Source: a virus. Taken from it: a stretch of 42,669 nt of DNA. The notes under the pieces were generated by a model. That model did not search any database. It had not been told where the DNA came from and saw only the letters and a program-made list of their open reading frames with translations. The stretch covers positions 1 through 42,669 of the IMG/VR virus record IMGVR_UViG_3300035698_031681; one strand, 5' to 3'. Both the position numbers and the translations under genes were made by a program. Shown one piece after another: positions 31,721-39,649 of this stretch; the stretch's first letter is position 1, and each line of letters starts with the position of its first letter.

Positions 31721-33268
31721 TTATATAATGTAAGCGTCACATATCCGTTTGATATGATTGAAGAGATTTTGATAGATAATCCTACGTCCAATGGTAAACC
31801 TATCATCTGAATCTGTGATGTCTGGATTTTGCAATTCTTGATACAGGACTGTCCATTGCCCATCGAGACACCAACTCAGGAAATCATTAGCCAAATCATT
31901 TTTAGCTTGAGATGTTTCTCGCGGGAAAGGGGCACCCTCAAAAGAGTTATCTATAACCAACTGAAATAACATTTTAGTCATGCCTCGTTTATTTTCTAGA
32001 GCAGGATCTTCAATATTATTTAATCCTTCTATCACATTGTTCATTTGTCCTTCTACAATCATCTTCGTAAGCTCTTCTGCTAGATCAGTCTGGAAGGGGA
32101 ACAATGCATCTCTTCTCATCCTCAAATCTTCCAGCCTTTGCATCTCTATCATTTCTTCTTCAAACCTTAGCGTGTCTAGCCTATCCCTCTCCCTCTCCAT
32201 CTCTGCTATCCTTACTAACTCCATCTCTCTCTCTAAAGCGAATGGATCCTCTCCCGTAAAATCTATTCCAAACATCTCTGCTCCAAACATCATTTCAGGT
32301 GGAGCAGAATCTAAAAGAACATCTTCTGCGGCAGGTTCATTTACTACAGGAGGGATATACACAGGATAACCGCCGAAGTTAATCTCTTCAGGTTGGCATC
32401 GGGAGCAAGGAGTTAAACCTAGACTCGTTGCTCGTAAAATAGTCATTCCCGAAATATCTTCACTATGGCTTAAATAACTGCAATCTTGTTTATGATATTT
32501 AGTTCCACTAACCGTAGCATAAACAAGCACTGATTGTAATGCTTCTGCCACATAGCCGTTAGGATCACTGGGAGGGAACCCTGCCAACCAATGATTAGAG
32601 AACTCAGCAAAATCTATGAGATTAACTACCATATCTCCATTAGTATCGAACGCTAGATCCCCATATTCTAAGTATGAAACTTTCAACGTCAGATATTGAG
32701 TATCATATAAAGCCGAACCAACAGGAGGAGCATCTACTGCTACTATCCTTACAATATGATCACCAAGTTGATCAGGTCTTGGAGTCCAAGAAAATAACTG
32801 AGGCCCATATTGAGTTCCCTCGAAATATGCTCCATCAGGCAAATTCTCTACTTTAATTTCTACTGGATCTCCATCAGGGTCAGTTGCTCCAAAGACATGC
32901 TCCCATGGCTGATTAACAGTTAAAGAATGGATTGTATCAGAAACGGTAATTCTCACACTATTATACTCAATCACATTATTTGGATCGATGGTATAAAACC
33001 AAACACTGTATGCACCATCTTGCTCATCTTGGGGAGTCCAAGAAAATACGTTACTTCCAAATTGAGCATTCAGAGGCAAGTTCTTCACATACAAAGGTAG
33101 GTTTGCAACAGACCCTACTTTGAAAGTGATATTCTCACCTTCATCTACTTTGTATACCGGGGATTTATCAATAGATCCACCTACTATATCGGTGATCTCC
33201 ACGTCTTGAGCTATTGCTGGTGAAACCAGCATAACTACTGCCAACATCATGAGAGTCTTTTTGAACAT
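31721..33268 (-). CDS. multidomain exported protein: cadherin-like, dockerin and Ada-like zinc domains
   Basis: 515 residues with a signal peptide (about 1-20, ending AIAQD). Two cadherin-like Ig repeats follow (about 25-190; each ends in an FSWTP motif). A dockerin-type repeat (GDLAFDTNGDMVVNLIDFAE, about 203-222) is next, then a small domain with GTKYHKQDC...PCSRCQPE (about 255-295) resembling an Ada-type zinc site. The rest is a charged coiled coil (ALEREMELVRIAEMERERDR) and a helical end. The architecture is typical of planctomycete secreted proteins. AAGGAG seven bases before ATG. Confidence 0.75.
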   Translation of the reverse strand: MFKKTLMMLAVVMLVSPAIAQDVEITDIVGGSIDKSPVYKVDEGENITFKVGSVANLPLYVKNLPLNAQFGSNVFSWTPQDEQDGAYSVWFYTIDPNNVIEYNSVRITVSDTIHSLTVNQPWEHVFGATDPDGDPVEIKVENLPDGAYFEGTQYGPQLFSWTPRPDQLGDHIVRIVAVDAPPVGSALYDTQYLTLKVSYLEYGDLAFDTNGDMVVNLIDFAEFSNHWLAGFPPSDPNGYVAEALQSVLVYATVSGTKYHKQDCSYLSHSEDISGMTILRATSLGLTPCSRCQPEEINFGGYPVYIPPVVNEPAAEDVLLDSAPPEMMFGAEMFGIDFTGEDPFALEREMELVRIAEMERERDRLDTLRFEEEMIEMQRLEDLRMRRDALFPFQTDLAEELTKMIVEGQMNNVIEGLNNIEDPALENKRGMTKMLFQLVIDNSFEGAPFPRETSQAKNDLANDFLSWCLDGQWTVLYQELQNPDITDSDDRFTIGRRIIYQNLFNHIKRICDAYII

Positions 33269-33282
33269 CTCTGGTCTCCTTA

Positions 33283-33666
33283 CTACTTCGTTAATTGTTT
33301 CAGTTCTTTCGTATCAGATTTGATACTCTCTTTTAAATATTTAATACGTTCTCTTTTTCTGATTTTTGCTTTAGTCTCATCATTCTCGAAATGGAAAAAT
33401 ATACTATATAAACCATCATTGCGACTGAACGGAAGATACTCCCCTCTCTTACCATCACAGATCTTTGTCCAATGTTTATCCCCCTTCTTCCATATCCATA
33501 ATTTATATGCATTATCTACTATATTGGCCCAATCATCACCAGAGTTACGGTCCCACACTATATAAACAAGTGCTTTAATGGTAGAATGTCTTTTAGGGAC
33601 AAAAGCCATAGTTTTACAACCACAGCCAGGATCCACTTCTTTTTCTTCATAATTATACTTTGGCAT
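33283..33666 (-). CDS. hypothetical small basic protein
   Basis: 127 residues: N-terminal YNYEEKEVDPGCGCKTM has a CGC pair, the middle is beta-rich with many Trp (LWIWKKGDKHWTKICDGKRG), and the tail is a lysine-rich helix. First gene behind promoter 33684..33711. GAGGTGA precedes ATG. Function unknown. Confidence 0.6.
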   Translation of the reverse strand: MPKYNYEEKEVDPGCGCKTMAFVPKRHSTIKALVYIVWDRNSGDDWANIVDNAYKLWIWKKGDKHWTKICDGKRGEYLPFSRNDGLYSIFFHFENDETKAKIRKRERIKYLKESIKSDTKELKQLTK

Positions 33667-33683
33667 ATTTCACCTCGACTCAC

Positions 33684-33711
33684 ATTATAACCGCTTTTTT
33701 CCACTTTTAAA
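33684..33711 (-). promoter_or_regulatory. promoter of the shared TTGAAAAGTG class
   Basis: Minus strand: -35 TTTAAA (33706..33711), 16-bp spacer beginning AGTGG, -10 TATAAT (33684..33689). Same spacing and AGTGG as the promoters at 5794, 10590 and 37836. It drives 33283..33666 and the exported-protein genes that follow. Confidence 0.7.
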
Positions 33712-33720
33712 TCTAATTTT

Positions 33721-34398
33721 TTACACTTTTAACGATTCCGGATCATAGAACGGTCTAAAGATGGTAGGGGTGATAATACTAAATTCAATACCATATTTGG
33801 CCAATTTCCGTAAATCTACCATATTCGCCATAACTTTACTATATGATGTGCGGTAATAAGTAGCTGCACCATATTCTTCTGGATCAGATAATTTTCTCCT
33901 ATCTGTGTACCCTTGCCCATACCAATGTTGCCCCTCTTTTTTCTTAGCTAACTGCTTTCTAGAATAAAATGTCAAACCATCCAGTCCCACTGCCTCTATC
34001 CGGGCTGCCCCGTTGAAATGAGCAAATAGAATAGCACCTAGTCCCACATTTCTAGGATAGCCATGAATCACTCCCCCCTTCAAATAAAATTTATCATTTA
34101 TATGGGATAATTTCATTTTTAGATATGGTTTGTCCCATTTCGTTCTAATTCTAAGTCTTAAAAAGCCTGTAGGGAATATCGGCATAGAATCTTTGTGGAT
34201 ATGATGACCAAATTCTTCATATCTAAAGTGATCTATAAACATATGATAATCTGGTTTTTCTATTATTCCCTTTACATAGTTGCAACCGATAGTTACTAGA
34301 TTATTTTTCTCTATATAGGTAGCAATTGCATCTTTGTATTTAAAAGCATTGGGACCTGTGGCAATAACCAGAACATGTCGTCCTGCTAAGTCTTTGAT
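33721..34398 (-). CDS. MptE-like/DUF115-type protein (non-canonical start)
   Basis: 225 residues if it starts at ATC (34398); the ATG at 34242 would give 173. The upstream frame clearly codes: KDLAGRHVLVIATGPNAFKY and IEKNNLVTIGCNYVKG continue into YHMFIDHF. 'IATGPNAFKY...IGCN' resembles the nucleotide-binding start of MptE-like/glycosyltransferase-type proteins. No ATG, GTG or TTG lies between the in-frame stop upstream and 34242; ATC has AAGGA six bases before it. Alternatives are an ATT start or frameshifting from the zinc-ribbon gene, which overlaps it by 13 bases. Function unproven. Confidence 0.6.
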   Translation of the reverse strand: MKDLAGRHVLVIATGPNAFKYKDAIATYIEKNNLVTIGCNYVKGIIEKPDYHMFIDHFRYEEFGHHIHKDSMPIFPTGFLRLRIRTKWDKPYLKMKLSHINDKFYLKGGVIHGYPRNVGLGAILFAHFNGAARIEAVGLDGLTFYSRKQLAKKKEGQHWYGQGYTDRRKLSDPEEYGAATYYRTSYSKVMANMVDLRKLAKYGIEFSIITPTIFRPFYDPESLKV

Positions 34399-34658
34399 GG
34401 TTTTTCCTTTTTGGCCGGACCTTTTTTAATCTCTCCGCTATCTACTTTAGATTTGGCTGCATAGTCTTCACTTCTGCCATAGTCCGTTTGATAAAAACCA
34501 CTGCCCTTAAATATTAAACCCCCGCCCATCCCTATTAACCTTTTAAGTTTAGACTTCTTACATTTAGGACATTTCTTTTTAACTTTGTCATTTATAAACT
34601 GGAATTCCTCAAACTGATGGTCACAAGCATCGCACTTATAATCGTAGGTAGGACTCAC
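34386..34658 (-). CDS. FmdB-type zinc-ribbon protein
   Basis: 90 residues. PTYDYKCDACDHQFEEFQ with CPKCKKSKLKRLIG gives the CxxC...CxxC zinc ribbon of the FmdB putative regulator family, followed by GGLIFKGSGFYQTDY, which is usual in that family. The Lys-rich tail (KKGPAKKEKPSKT) is disordered. Start GTG overlaps the Nudix stop (GTGA) with GGAG eight bases before it. Role in the host is unknown. Confidence 0.8.
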   Translation of the reverse strand: MSPTYDYKCDACDHQFEEFQFINDKVKKKCPKCKKSKLKRLIGMGGGLIFKGSGFYQTDYGRSEDYAAKSKVDSGEIKKGPAKKEKPSKT

Positions 34659-35239
34659 GGTTCAATCTCCCCCATCTCTGTGTAATAATAAAATATACCC
34701 CATGCCTTTGCTCCTATTTTTACATGAGGGTTATATAATATGCTTGCAATCTCATCTACTCCCATCTCGAATGCTTTAATCTCTTCTGAGGCTTCTAGAT
34801 GCTCATCACTAATCTTCCCCTTCGCCTCTACAAACATTATACGGCATACTTCATCTGACAAGCCTGGAGAAGAATAGACATTGTTACTGGCTTTAATAAC
34901 TTTCACCAGATCCAACCCTGTTTCTTCTTTCAATTCTGCTCTAACAGTATCTACTATATCTTTTCCTTCTAAAAGGCCAGCAGGGAACCCATACTCATAG
35001 TCATTTAATACTACTCGGAATTCTTTTGTAACTATTAGCTTCCATTCACCAACTCTCTTAACAAAAGGAACAATCACTACGGCATCTACACTTTGATCGT
35101 TGATCGGATCTTTCTTACGACTAGCGAAAACCCACTCAACCATCTTCGATTTGGCATTTCTATATTTAATCCTAAAAAGGTTAAGCCATTTAGTATCAGT
35201 AATTTGTTCGATTTCGATAATTTTATTCTTCGACAACAT
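34655..35239 (-). CDS. Nudix hydrolase
   Basis: 194 residues, ADP-ribose pyrophosphatase-like length. The Nudix box is GLLEGKDIVDTVRAELKEET(GL) at about 88-109; the usual Arg before the first catalytic Glu is Ala here, while the EExxE core is present. The family cleaves nucleoside diphosphates linked to another group, such as ADP-ribose, NAD or capped RNA ends. In an operon with sigma factors it might manage RNA caps or NAD pools, but the substrate is not readable. AAGGA lies before ATG, which overlaps the previous gene. Confidence 0.82.
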   Translation of the reverse strand: MLSKNKIIEIEQITDTKWLNLFRIKYRNAKSKMVEWVFASRKKDPINDQSVDAVVIVPFVKRVGEWKLIVTKEFRVVLNDYEYGFPAGLLEGKDIVDTVRAELKEETGLDLVKVIKASNNVYSSPGLSDEVCRIMFVEAKGKISDEHLEASEEIKAFEMGVDEIASILYNPHVKIGAKAWGIFYYYTEMGEIEP

Positions 35240-36587
35240 TAGCTAAATCCTTATTTAACAGTTTTTTATAGTTATTTCTATATACTTTAATACAATTTTC
35301 TATATTCTCTTTTAGCATAATTTCAAACAAAATGCAAGGATCAAATTCGGCTAATTTAGCCAATTTATACATTAATGGGATATTCGGGCAGCCCCCTTCT
35401 TCCACTATCGCGAATCGTTGTGGGTTAAAACCCGTTTGTTTGCAAAATGTATTACGATTTATCCCCAATGATTTCATCTTCTCTTTAATAAACTTATTTG
35501 ATTCTGGGAATAGTATTTTATCTGATATAATACCATCTGTTTTCGGAGCAAATATCGCCGTCCATTTGTGCTGGGCCGGTTGGAAATTTTTAAAGTTGTC
35601 TCTATAGTTCTTTTCAAATCTATGCCGCCTGTCTTGCAAAGTCATTTCAAGTGCCTCTTCGACATCATAAAGTAAATATTTGGACATTTGTATAACAACT
35701 TTTTGAGAAGGTATATGTGCCCCAGAAGAATAATGTCCCATACGAGAAGTAGAGGTTCCGATTGCTCTAGATAAATCAGTCTTTGTAAAGTCCGATGCAG
35801 CGATACACTTACTTAAGAATACTGAAAATTCAGATTGGTCTATTTTACTTGCGGCAGATTCTCTCTTAGCAACTCGAACCTCGAACTGCTCATGGAGTAC
35901 GGCGTCCTCTTTCTTCAGGTTTCGAGGAATCTCTTTTATTTTGTCTGAGGTTTTTTGAAGATACGTTTCTACTTTTTTGTCCATATAGGCTAAAAGAATT
36001 TTTATCCTCTCTTGTACCAGCATATCAAACAACTTATCAGGGACGAATTCTAATATCTCCGACAACAACAGTATACGCTTAATAGTAGGAACCAGTTCTC
36101 CTCTCTCCAACTTACCCACTTCACTTGCCTCTGTCCCTAATAATGCCCCCACATCCTTTTGTAATAAATTTCGCTTTTCCCTCTTCAACTTAATAAAAAC
36201 ACCACATCGAGGAGTATAAAATCTAAGACGCACAATCATATCCTTATGATGTCTCTCAAAATTAACTCTTAAATCGCCGGGAACTTCATGATAATCTTCA
36301 AACTTTTTATATTTATTAAATATCTCTCTTTGCTTTTTAATATAAAGAAGCAGCTTGTCCTTATGCACTATGCCGCATATTTGATATGGGTCAATTCCCA
36401 ACCAACGAGAAATATCACAAGTGAATTCTGTTGATGGAGGTTGGACATTCTCTTCTACTTTCCTTAATGCACTTGTCGTATAACCTGTTATTTTATATAT
36501 GTCTAAACGAGATAACCCCCTAAACTCTCTCTGGCTCTTGATTATATCCCCCGCAGTAGCATTTTTTGTTTTTCTTCTTTCTTTCAT
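35223..36587 (-). CDS. protein with four XRE-type HTH domains
   Basis: 454 residues. Four Cro/CI-like units are visible: about 13-70 (IIKSQREFRGLSRLDIYKI), 130-190 (LKREKRNLLQKDVGALLG), 254-316 (DFTKTDLSRAIGTSTSRMG) and 364-425 (GINRNTFCKQTGFNPQRFA), with helical linkers. HTH1 and HTH2 also carry the usual 'E.G..P' after the recognition helix. A single chain with four domains could read repeated DNA sites or bridge operators. It follows two sigma factors in the same operon (4-base ATGA overlap), so it is probably a viral transcription regulator. Confidence 0.75.
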   Translation of the reverse strand: MKERRKTKNATAGDIIKSQREFRGLSRLDIYKITGYTTSALRKVEENVQPPSTEFTCDISRWLGIDPYQICGIVHKDKLLLYIKKQREIFNKYKKFEDYHEVPGDLRVNFERHHKDMIVRLRFYTPRCGVFIKLKREKRNLLQKDVGALLGTEASEVGKLERGELVPTIKRILLLSEILEFVPDKLFDMLVQERIKILLAYMDKKVETYLQKTSDKIKEIPRNLKKEDAVLHEQFEVRVAKRESAASKIDQSEFSVFLSKCIAASDFTKTDLSRAIGTSTSRMGHYSSGAHIPSQKVVIQMSKYLLYDVEEALEMTLQDRRHRFEKNYRDNFKNFQPAQHKWTAIFAPKTDGIISDKILFPESNKFIKEKMKSLGINRNTFCKQTGFNPQRFAIVEEGGCPNIPLMYKLAKLAEFDPCILFEIMLKENIENCIKVYRNNYKKLLNKDLANVVEE

Positions 36588-37192
36588 AAATACATCAAAT
36601 CATCAAATGTGAGATCTTTCCTGTTAGTATATCCTTTTAACTTTCTTAAAGCCCCATTTATTAATTGTTCCGTCCGTTGACGAGTGGTCCCATACATCAG
36701 AGAGATATCATCCATTTTACAACCTCTCTTGTAAAAAAGTTCAAGCACCTGTTGCTCCTGCTCTGTCATAAAGGCAGATGTAAACATATTTTGTAGTTCA
36801 CTCCAATCGGTCAAAACATCTCCCATTTCTTCTTCAAAAATTGGGTCAAAAAAATTATCAACATCTGACTCCCCACCATCATGTGTAAACCCGAAGTCAA
36901 CAGTTACATATCTATCGTAATATGTATTTCTAACTCTAATATAATGAGTTAGAGCAGAATTGAGGGCAAAAGCAGCATAAGTAGAAAATTTATTTCCCCG
37001 CTCTGGTTCAAACCTTTCTGCTGCCATGCATAAGTAATAACACATATAACTCTTTAGTTCATCTCCTTCATGATACTGAACTTTCTTTTGTCTCATAAAC
37101 TTCATGAATAGATTAAGCATCAGAGGGAAATTATCTGATGCTAACTTTTTCTGCTCTTCCGTTAAATTATGAGGGCCATATCTTCTACCCAT
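36584..37192 (-). CDS. sigma-70 family RNA polymerase sigma factor
   Basis: 202 residues. Region 2 is RFEPERGNKFSTYAAFALNS (about 60-79), in which the F.P.RG.KFSTYA pattern is diagnostic. Region 4 is MTEQEQQVLELFYKRGCKMD...GTTRQRTEQLINGALRKLKG (about 142-188). No region 1.1 or 3. It would direct host RNA polymerase to element promoters, plausibly the TTGAAAAGTG class. AAGGGA before ATG; follows the other sigma factor by one base. Confidence 0.85.
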   Translation of the reverse strand: MGRRYGPHNLTEEQKKLASDNFPLMLNLFMKFMRQKKVQYHEGDELKSYMCYYLCMAAERFEPERGNKFSTYAAFALNSALTHYIRVRNTYYDRYVTVDFGFTHDGGESDVDNFFDPIFEEEMGDVLTDWSELQNMFTSAFMTEQEQQVLELFYKRGCKMDDISLMYGTTRQRTEQLINGALRKLKGYTNRKDLTFDDLMYL

Positions 37193-37193
37193 C

Positions 37194-37787
37194 TCATCCC
37201 TTCTCTTTCACAAAAAAATCCTCTAGTTGATAGTCGCCCTTTTGTATTGTCTCTCTTATTTTTTCCAGGGATCTTCTAACAGTACTTTGGATACTAGCTG
37301 TTGATCTCTTATATTTTTTACCCAAAATCCTATATGTATTACCATTGTAATAGTAATCATACATAATGGTTTCTTCTCGTTTGGTCAGCCCAGAATTATA
37401 TAAAAAATGATCTAAATGCTCCTTGTCAATTTTTATCTCACGATCAGAATTAACTTGATCTTCACCCTCCCCCATTTCTGTCACATCATAAGGGCAAAAA
37501 GTAAGTTTTAGTTTGCTCCGTTGTTGACCGAACAAATGAGAATAAACTTTTCTTGTCTTGAAGATAAAGCCGTTATATACAAAACTACTAAGTTTCGACC
37601 CTTTACCCTCTTCGTGGTTCAGAACTGACCTGCAAAACGACATATGCAATTCCCCTATCAACTCCTCTATCTCCAATAGGGGTAATTCATTGTTATTTCT
37701 CAAACGAGAAATATACGCTCTTAAAAGTGGGTAATTATCAGTGATCCACTGTTTCTGCTCATCTGTAAGTTTTACACTATTACTCAT
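37194..37787 (-). CDS. sigma-70 family RNA polymerase sigma factor (divergent)
   Basis: 197 residues. Region 2 is degenerate (NHEEGKGSKLSSFVYNGFIF, about 57-76; GKGSKLSSFVYN replaces the usual RG.FSTYA), and region 4 reads LTKREETIMYDYYYNGNTYRILGKKYKRSTASIQS (split here only by description; about 134-170). The two sigma factors lie in tandem and share the N-terminal pattern 'LT.EQK', so they are probably an old duplication. First gene after promoter 37836..37863; no clear ribosome site before ATG. Confidence 0.75.
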   Translation of the reverse strand: MSNSVKLTDEQKQWITDNYPLLRAYISRLRNNNELPLLEIEELIGELHMSFCRSVLNHEEGKGSKLSSFVYNGFIFKTRKVYSHLFGQQRSKLKLTFCPYDVTEMGEGEDQVNSDREIKIDKEHLDHFLYNSGLTKREETIMYDYYYNGNTYRILGKKYKRSTASIQSTVRRSLEKIRETIQKGDYQLEDFFVKEKG

Positions 37788-37835
37788 TACTACATAACGA
37801 CTTATAAAAATTCACTAGTTATTCCATATACTTAT

Positions 37836-37863
37836 ATAATATAGTGATTTTACCACTTTTCAA
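37836..37863 (-). promoter_or_regulatory. promoter of the shared TTGAAAAGTG class for the sigma-factor operon
   Basis: Minus strand: -35 TTGAAA (37858..37863), 16-bp spacer beginning AGTGG, -10 TATTAT (37836..37841). It overlaps the end of the preceding terminator's T-run and lies about 50 bases before the first sigma gene. If a sigma factor from this operon reads this class, the operon controls itself. Confidence 0.8.
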
Positions 37864-37864
37864 G

Positions 37865-37897
37865 AAAAAAAGCCATAGTGATAGTCACTATAGCTTT
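37865..37897 (-). terminator. intrinsic terminator after the C1-type protease
   Basis: On the minus strand a 12-bp stem (AAAGCTATAGTG/CACTATGGCTTT, one wobble, loop ACTAT) is followed by a T-run, 25 bases past the protease stop at 37922. The sigma-operon promoter begins inside its T-run. Confidence 0.9.
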
Positions 37898-37921
37898 AGT
37901 TATCGACAATATAGACAGGCT

Positions 37922-38791
37922 CTATTCAACTAGACTTCGAGTTCCCTCTAGCATATCCGGGGTAACACTAATATCAGTAGCGGCCCAAGCATCTTTCAGG
38001 AACTCCATTATATACTTATACGACAAATATCCATATCCTGCTTGCCCCCAAAATTTACTCCAACTATTCTTAATTTTTAGCAACTCTTTATCGTCGTCGT
38101 ATCCCACTACACAAATCGCATGATATGAATAGACCGTATCAGGATCCTGGGGATAAGGCACAACTCCATTAACTAAATTACCATACATCTCTGCAAAACA
38201 AGGGATACCGATTACAACAGGACCAATCCATAAAGCTCTCTTCATTTCTTCCAAACTAGTTATTCTATAATAAGAGCCAATAGTTGTCCACCTAGCTATG
38301 AGATGTGCCCAAGCTTCGGGCTTACCAATGTCTTTAGTAGTGGCTTTATAAGGCCATGCTTGTTCAGTAGGGACTCCTATCTTACTCAGTACTTTCATCG
38401 CTGACCTGATATTAGTTCCTTGTTGATTTGGCCATGGATCAATTTTTTTACAATTCCAGTAAAGCCATTGCTCTGAAAGATTATAATGTGGTTCATCCCT
38501 TCTGTATGACTTCCCTGCTGCTACTTCTGCATCATGTTCTTTTTTCTCTTGACACTCTTTCATGGCTACGGTAGCAAATGCGACACAACTACCAAGTTGA
38601 CCTTGGAATTTAACTGATGCCATATCTGCGACATGATCTACTTTCTTAGGGAAAGCATCTGAGACATCAGCAGTAATAATCACAGGGCCTGTGCCTGCTT
38701 CTCCCATCTTTACATACGTATCAAGAGTATAATCTCTCTCGTCGATAGGATCTTGCTCAAGGCCACCGGCCATATATTTAAACTGTTTCAT
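37922..38791 (-). CDS. papain-like (C1) cysteine protease
   Basis: 289 residues. Catalytic Cys69 lies in FQGQLGSCVAFATVAMKE with the oxyanion Gln63; the catalytic His is in YSYHAICVVGYDDD (about 220-233) and Asn in IKNSWSKFWG (about 240-249). The start contains DPIDERDY, usual in the bacterial C1-like group. No signal peptide is visible. It may cut host proteins or process viral ones. AGAGG eight bases before ATG; a terminator follows. Confidence 0.88.
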   Translation of the reverse strand: MKQFKYMAGGLEQDPIDERDYTLDTYVKMGEAGTGPVIITADVSDAFPKKVDHVADMASVKFQGQLGSCVAFATVAMKECQEKKEHDAEVAAGKSYRRDEPHYNLSEQWLYWNCKKIDPWPNQQGTNIRSAMKVLSKIGVPTEQAWPYKATTKDIGKPEAWAHLIARWTTIGSYYRITSLEEMKRALWIGPVVIGIPCFAEMYGNLVNGVVPYPQDPDTVYSYHAICVVGYDDDKELLKIKNSWSKFWGQAGYGYLSYKYIMEFLKDAWAATDISVTPDMLEGTRSLVE

Positions 38792-38804
38792 AGTTATAAC
38801 CTCT

Positions 38805-38960
38805 TTAATATATCTTCTCCTTTTCGTGCATTTTCCCTTTTATTTTCTTATTCCATCTTTCGTTCTCTTTCTCGATTCTTTTTCTTAGTTTATGTTGCCT
38901 GTAACCATCTAGAAAATGAACGATCCAATCCACAGGAGACCATTTACGTGTTTTTACCAT
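38805..38960 (-). CDS. small basic protein
   Basis: 51 residues, shorter than the usual cut-off. Starts MVKTRKWSPVDWIVHFLDGY and continues as a highly charged helix (KRIEKENERWNKK). AAGGT precedes ATG, and the stop is 13 bases before the protease start, whose ribosome site it overlaps nearly. Likely real from spacing and codon pattern; function unknown. Confidence 0.5.
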   Translation of the reverse strand: MVKTRKWSPVDWIVHFLDGYRQHKLRKRIEKENERWNKKIKGKMHEKEKIY

Positions 38961-38994
38961 TACAAAATTACCTTATATGATGGCCCGTACCCCC

Positions 38995-39036
38995 ATAATA
39001 AAAGAAATTTGATCACGCCATCGGATGACCAAATTT
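38995..39036 (-). terminator. intrinsic terminator after dCMP deaminase operon
   Basis: On the minus strand an 11-bp stem (AAATTTGGTCA/TGATCAAATTT, one wobble, 10-base loop) is followed by CTTTTATTAT. It ends the right-hand operon (42.6-39.1 kb). Confidence 0.75.
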
Positions 39037-39094
39037 ATACTATGGTTTTATATTGTAAACAGTAATTTCTACATAACTATTTGAAATCCTTCAT

Positions 39095-39649
39095 CTAATT
39101 CCAAGTAAAATTGATATCGGCTACTGGACGCTCTGCAATAAGTTTTTTGACTCTAGGATTGAATATATATAGCCCCTCATCATAAGCGAATCTTTCTATT
39201 ATTATGCTCTGACCCTTTAGCAAAATAGGGAACCTTTTCATGTATTCCTCACTATCAGTCATAATAGAGTTATAAGGGCCATACACGATTTTCCTCACCT
39301 TTACCTGAAGCATGGCTCTCACACAGTCAGAGCAAGGAAAACCAGTTATATAGAAAACAGATCCAATCAACGAAGTATTATGCCGTGACGATAAATAAAT
39401 ACAATTACGTTCACTATGCTCCATATATATATACTTCTCAGGACGAGTTGTAGGGATTACTTCATCATCTGAACCTTGGGGTGGGCTATTGTACCCCGCA
39501 GAAATTATTCCTCCCTCCGGATCTATTGCTATACAACCATGCTTAGTAGAAGGATCAAGAGACTTTCTTGCTATTTCAAAAGCTAAGTTCATACAGTATA
39601 AATCAGTACAAGGGCGGCCTAATTGATCTAAACCTAACCTGTTGGCCAT
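39095..39649 (-). CDS. deoxycytidylate deaminase-like protein
   Basis: 184 residues with the zinc-binding signature HSE (His78-Glu80 in YMEHSERN) and PCSDC (105-109 in TGFPCSDCVRAML). The start contains TKHGCIAIDPEGGIISAGYN as in dCMP deaminases. It would convert dCMP to dUMP for thymidylate synthesis. AAGGAG eight bases before the ATG; overlaps the nuclease gene end by 16 bases. Phages often carry this enzyme to alter nucleotide pools. Confidence 0.85.
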   Translation of the reverse strand: MANRLGLDQLGRPCTDLYCMNLAFEIARKSLDPSTKHGCIAIDPEGGIISAGYNSPPQGSDDEVIPTTRPEKYIYMEHSERNCIYLSSRHNTSLIGSVFYITGFPCSDCVRAMLQVKVRKIVYGPYNSIMTDSEEYMKRFPILLKGQSIIIERFAYDEGLYIFNPRVKKLIAERPVADINFTWN

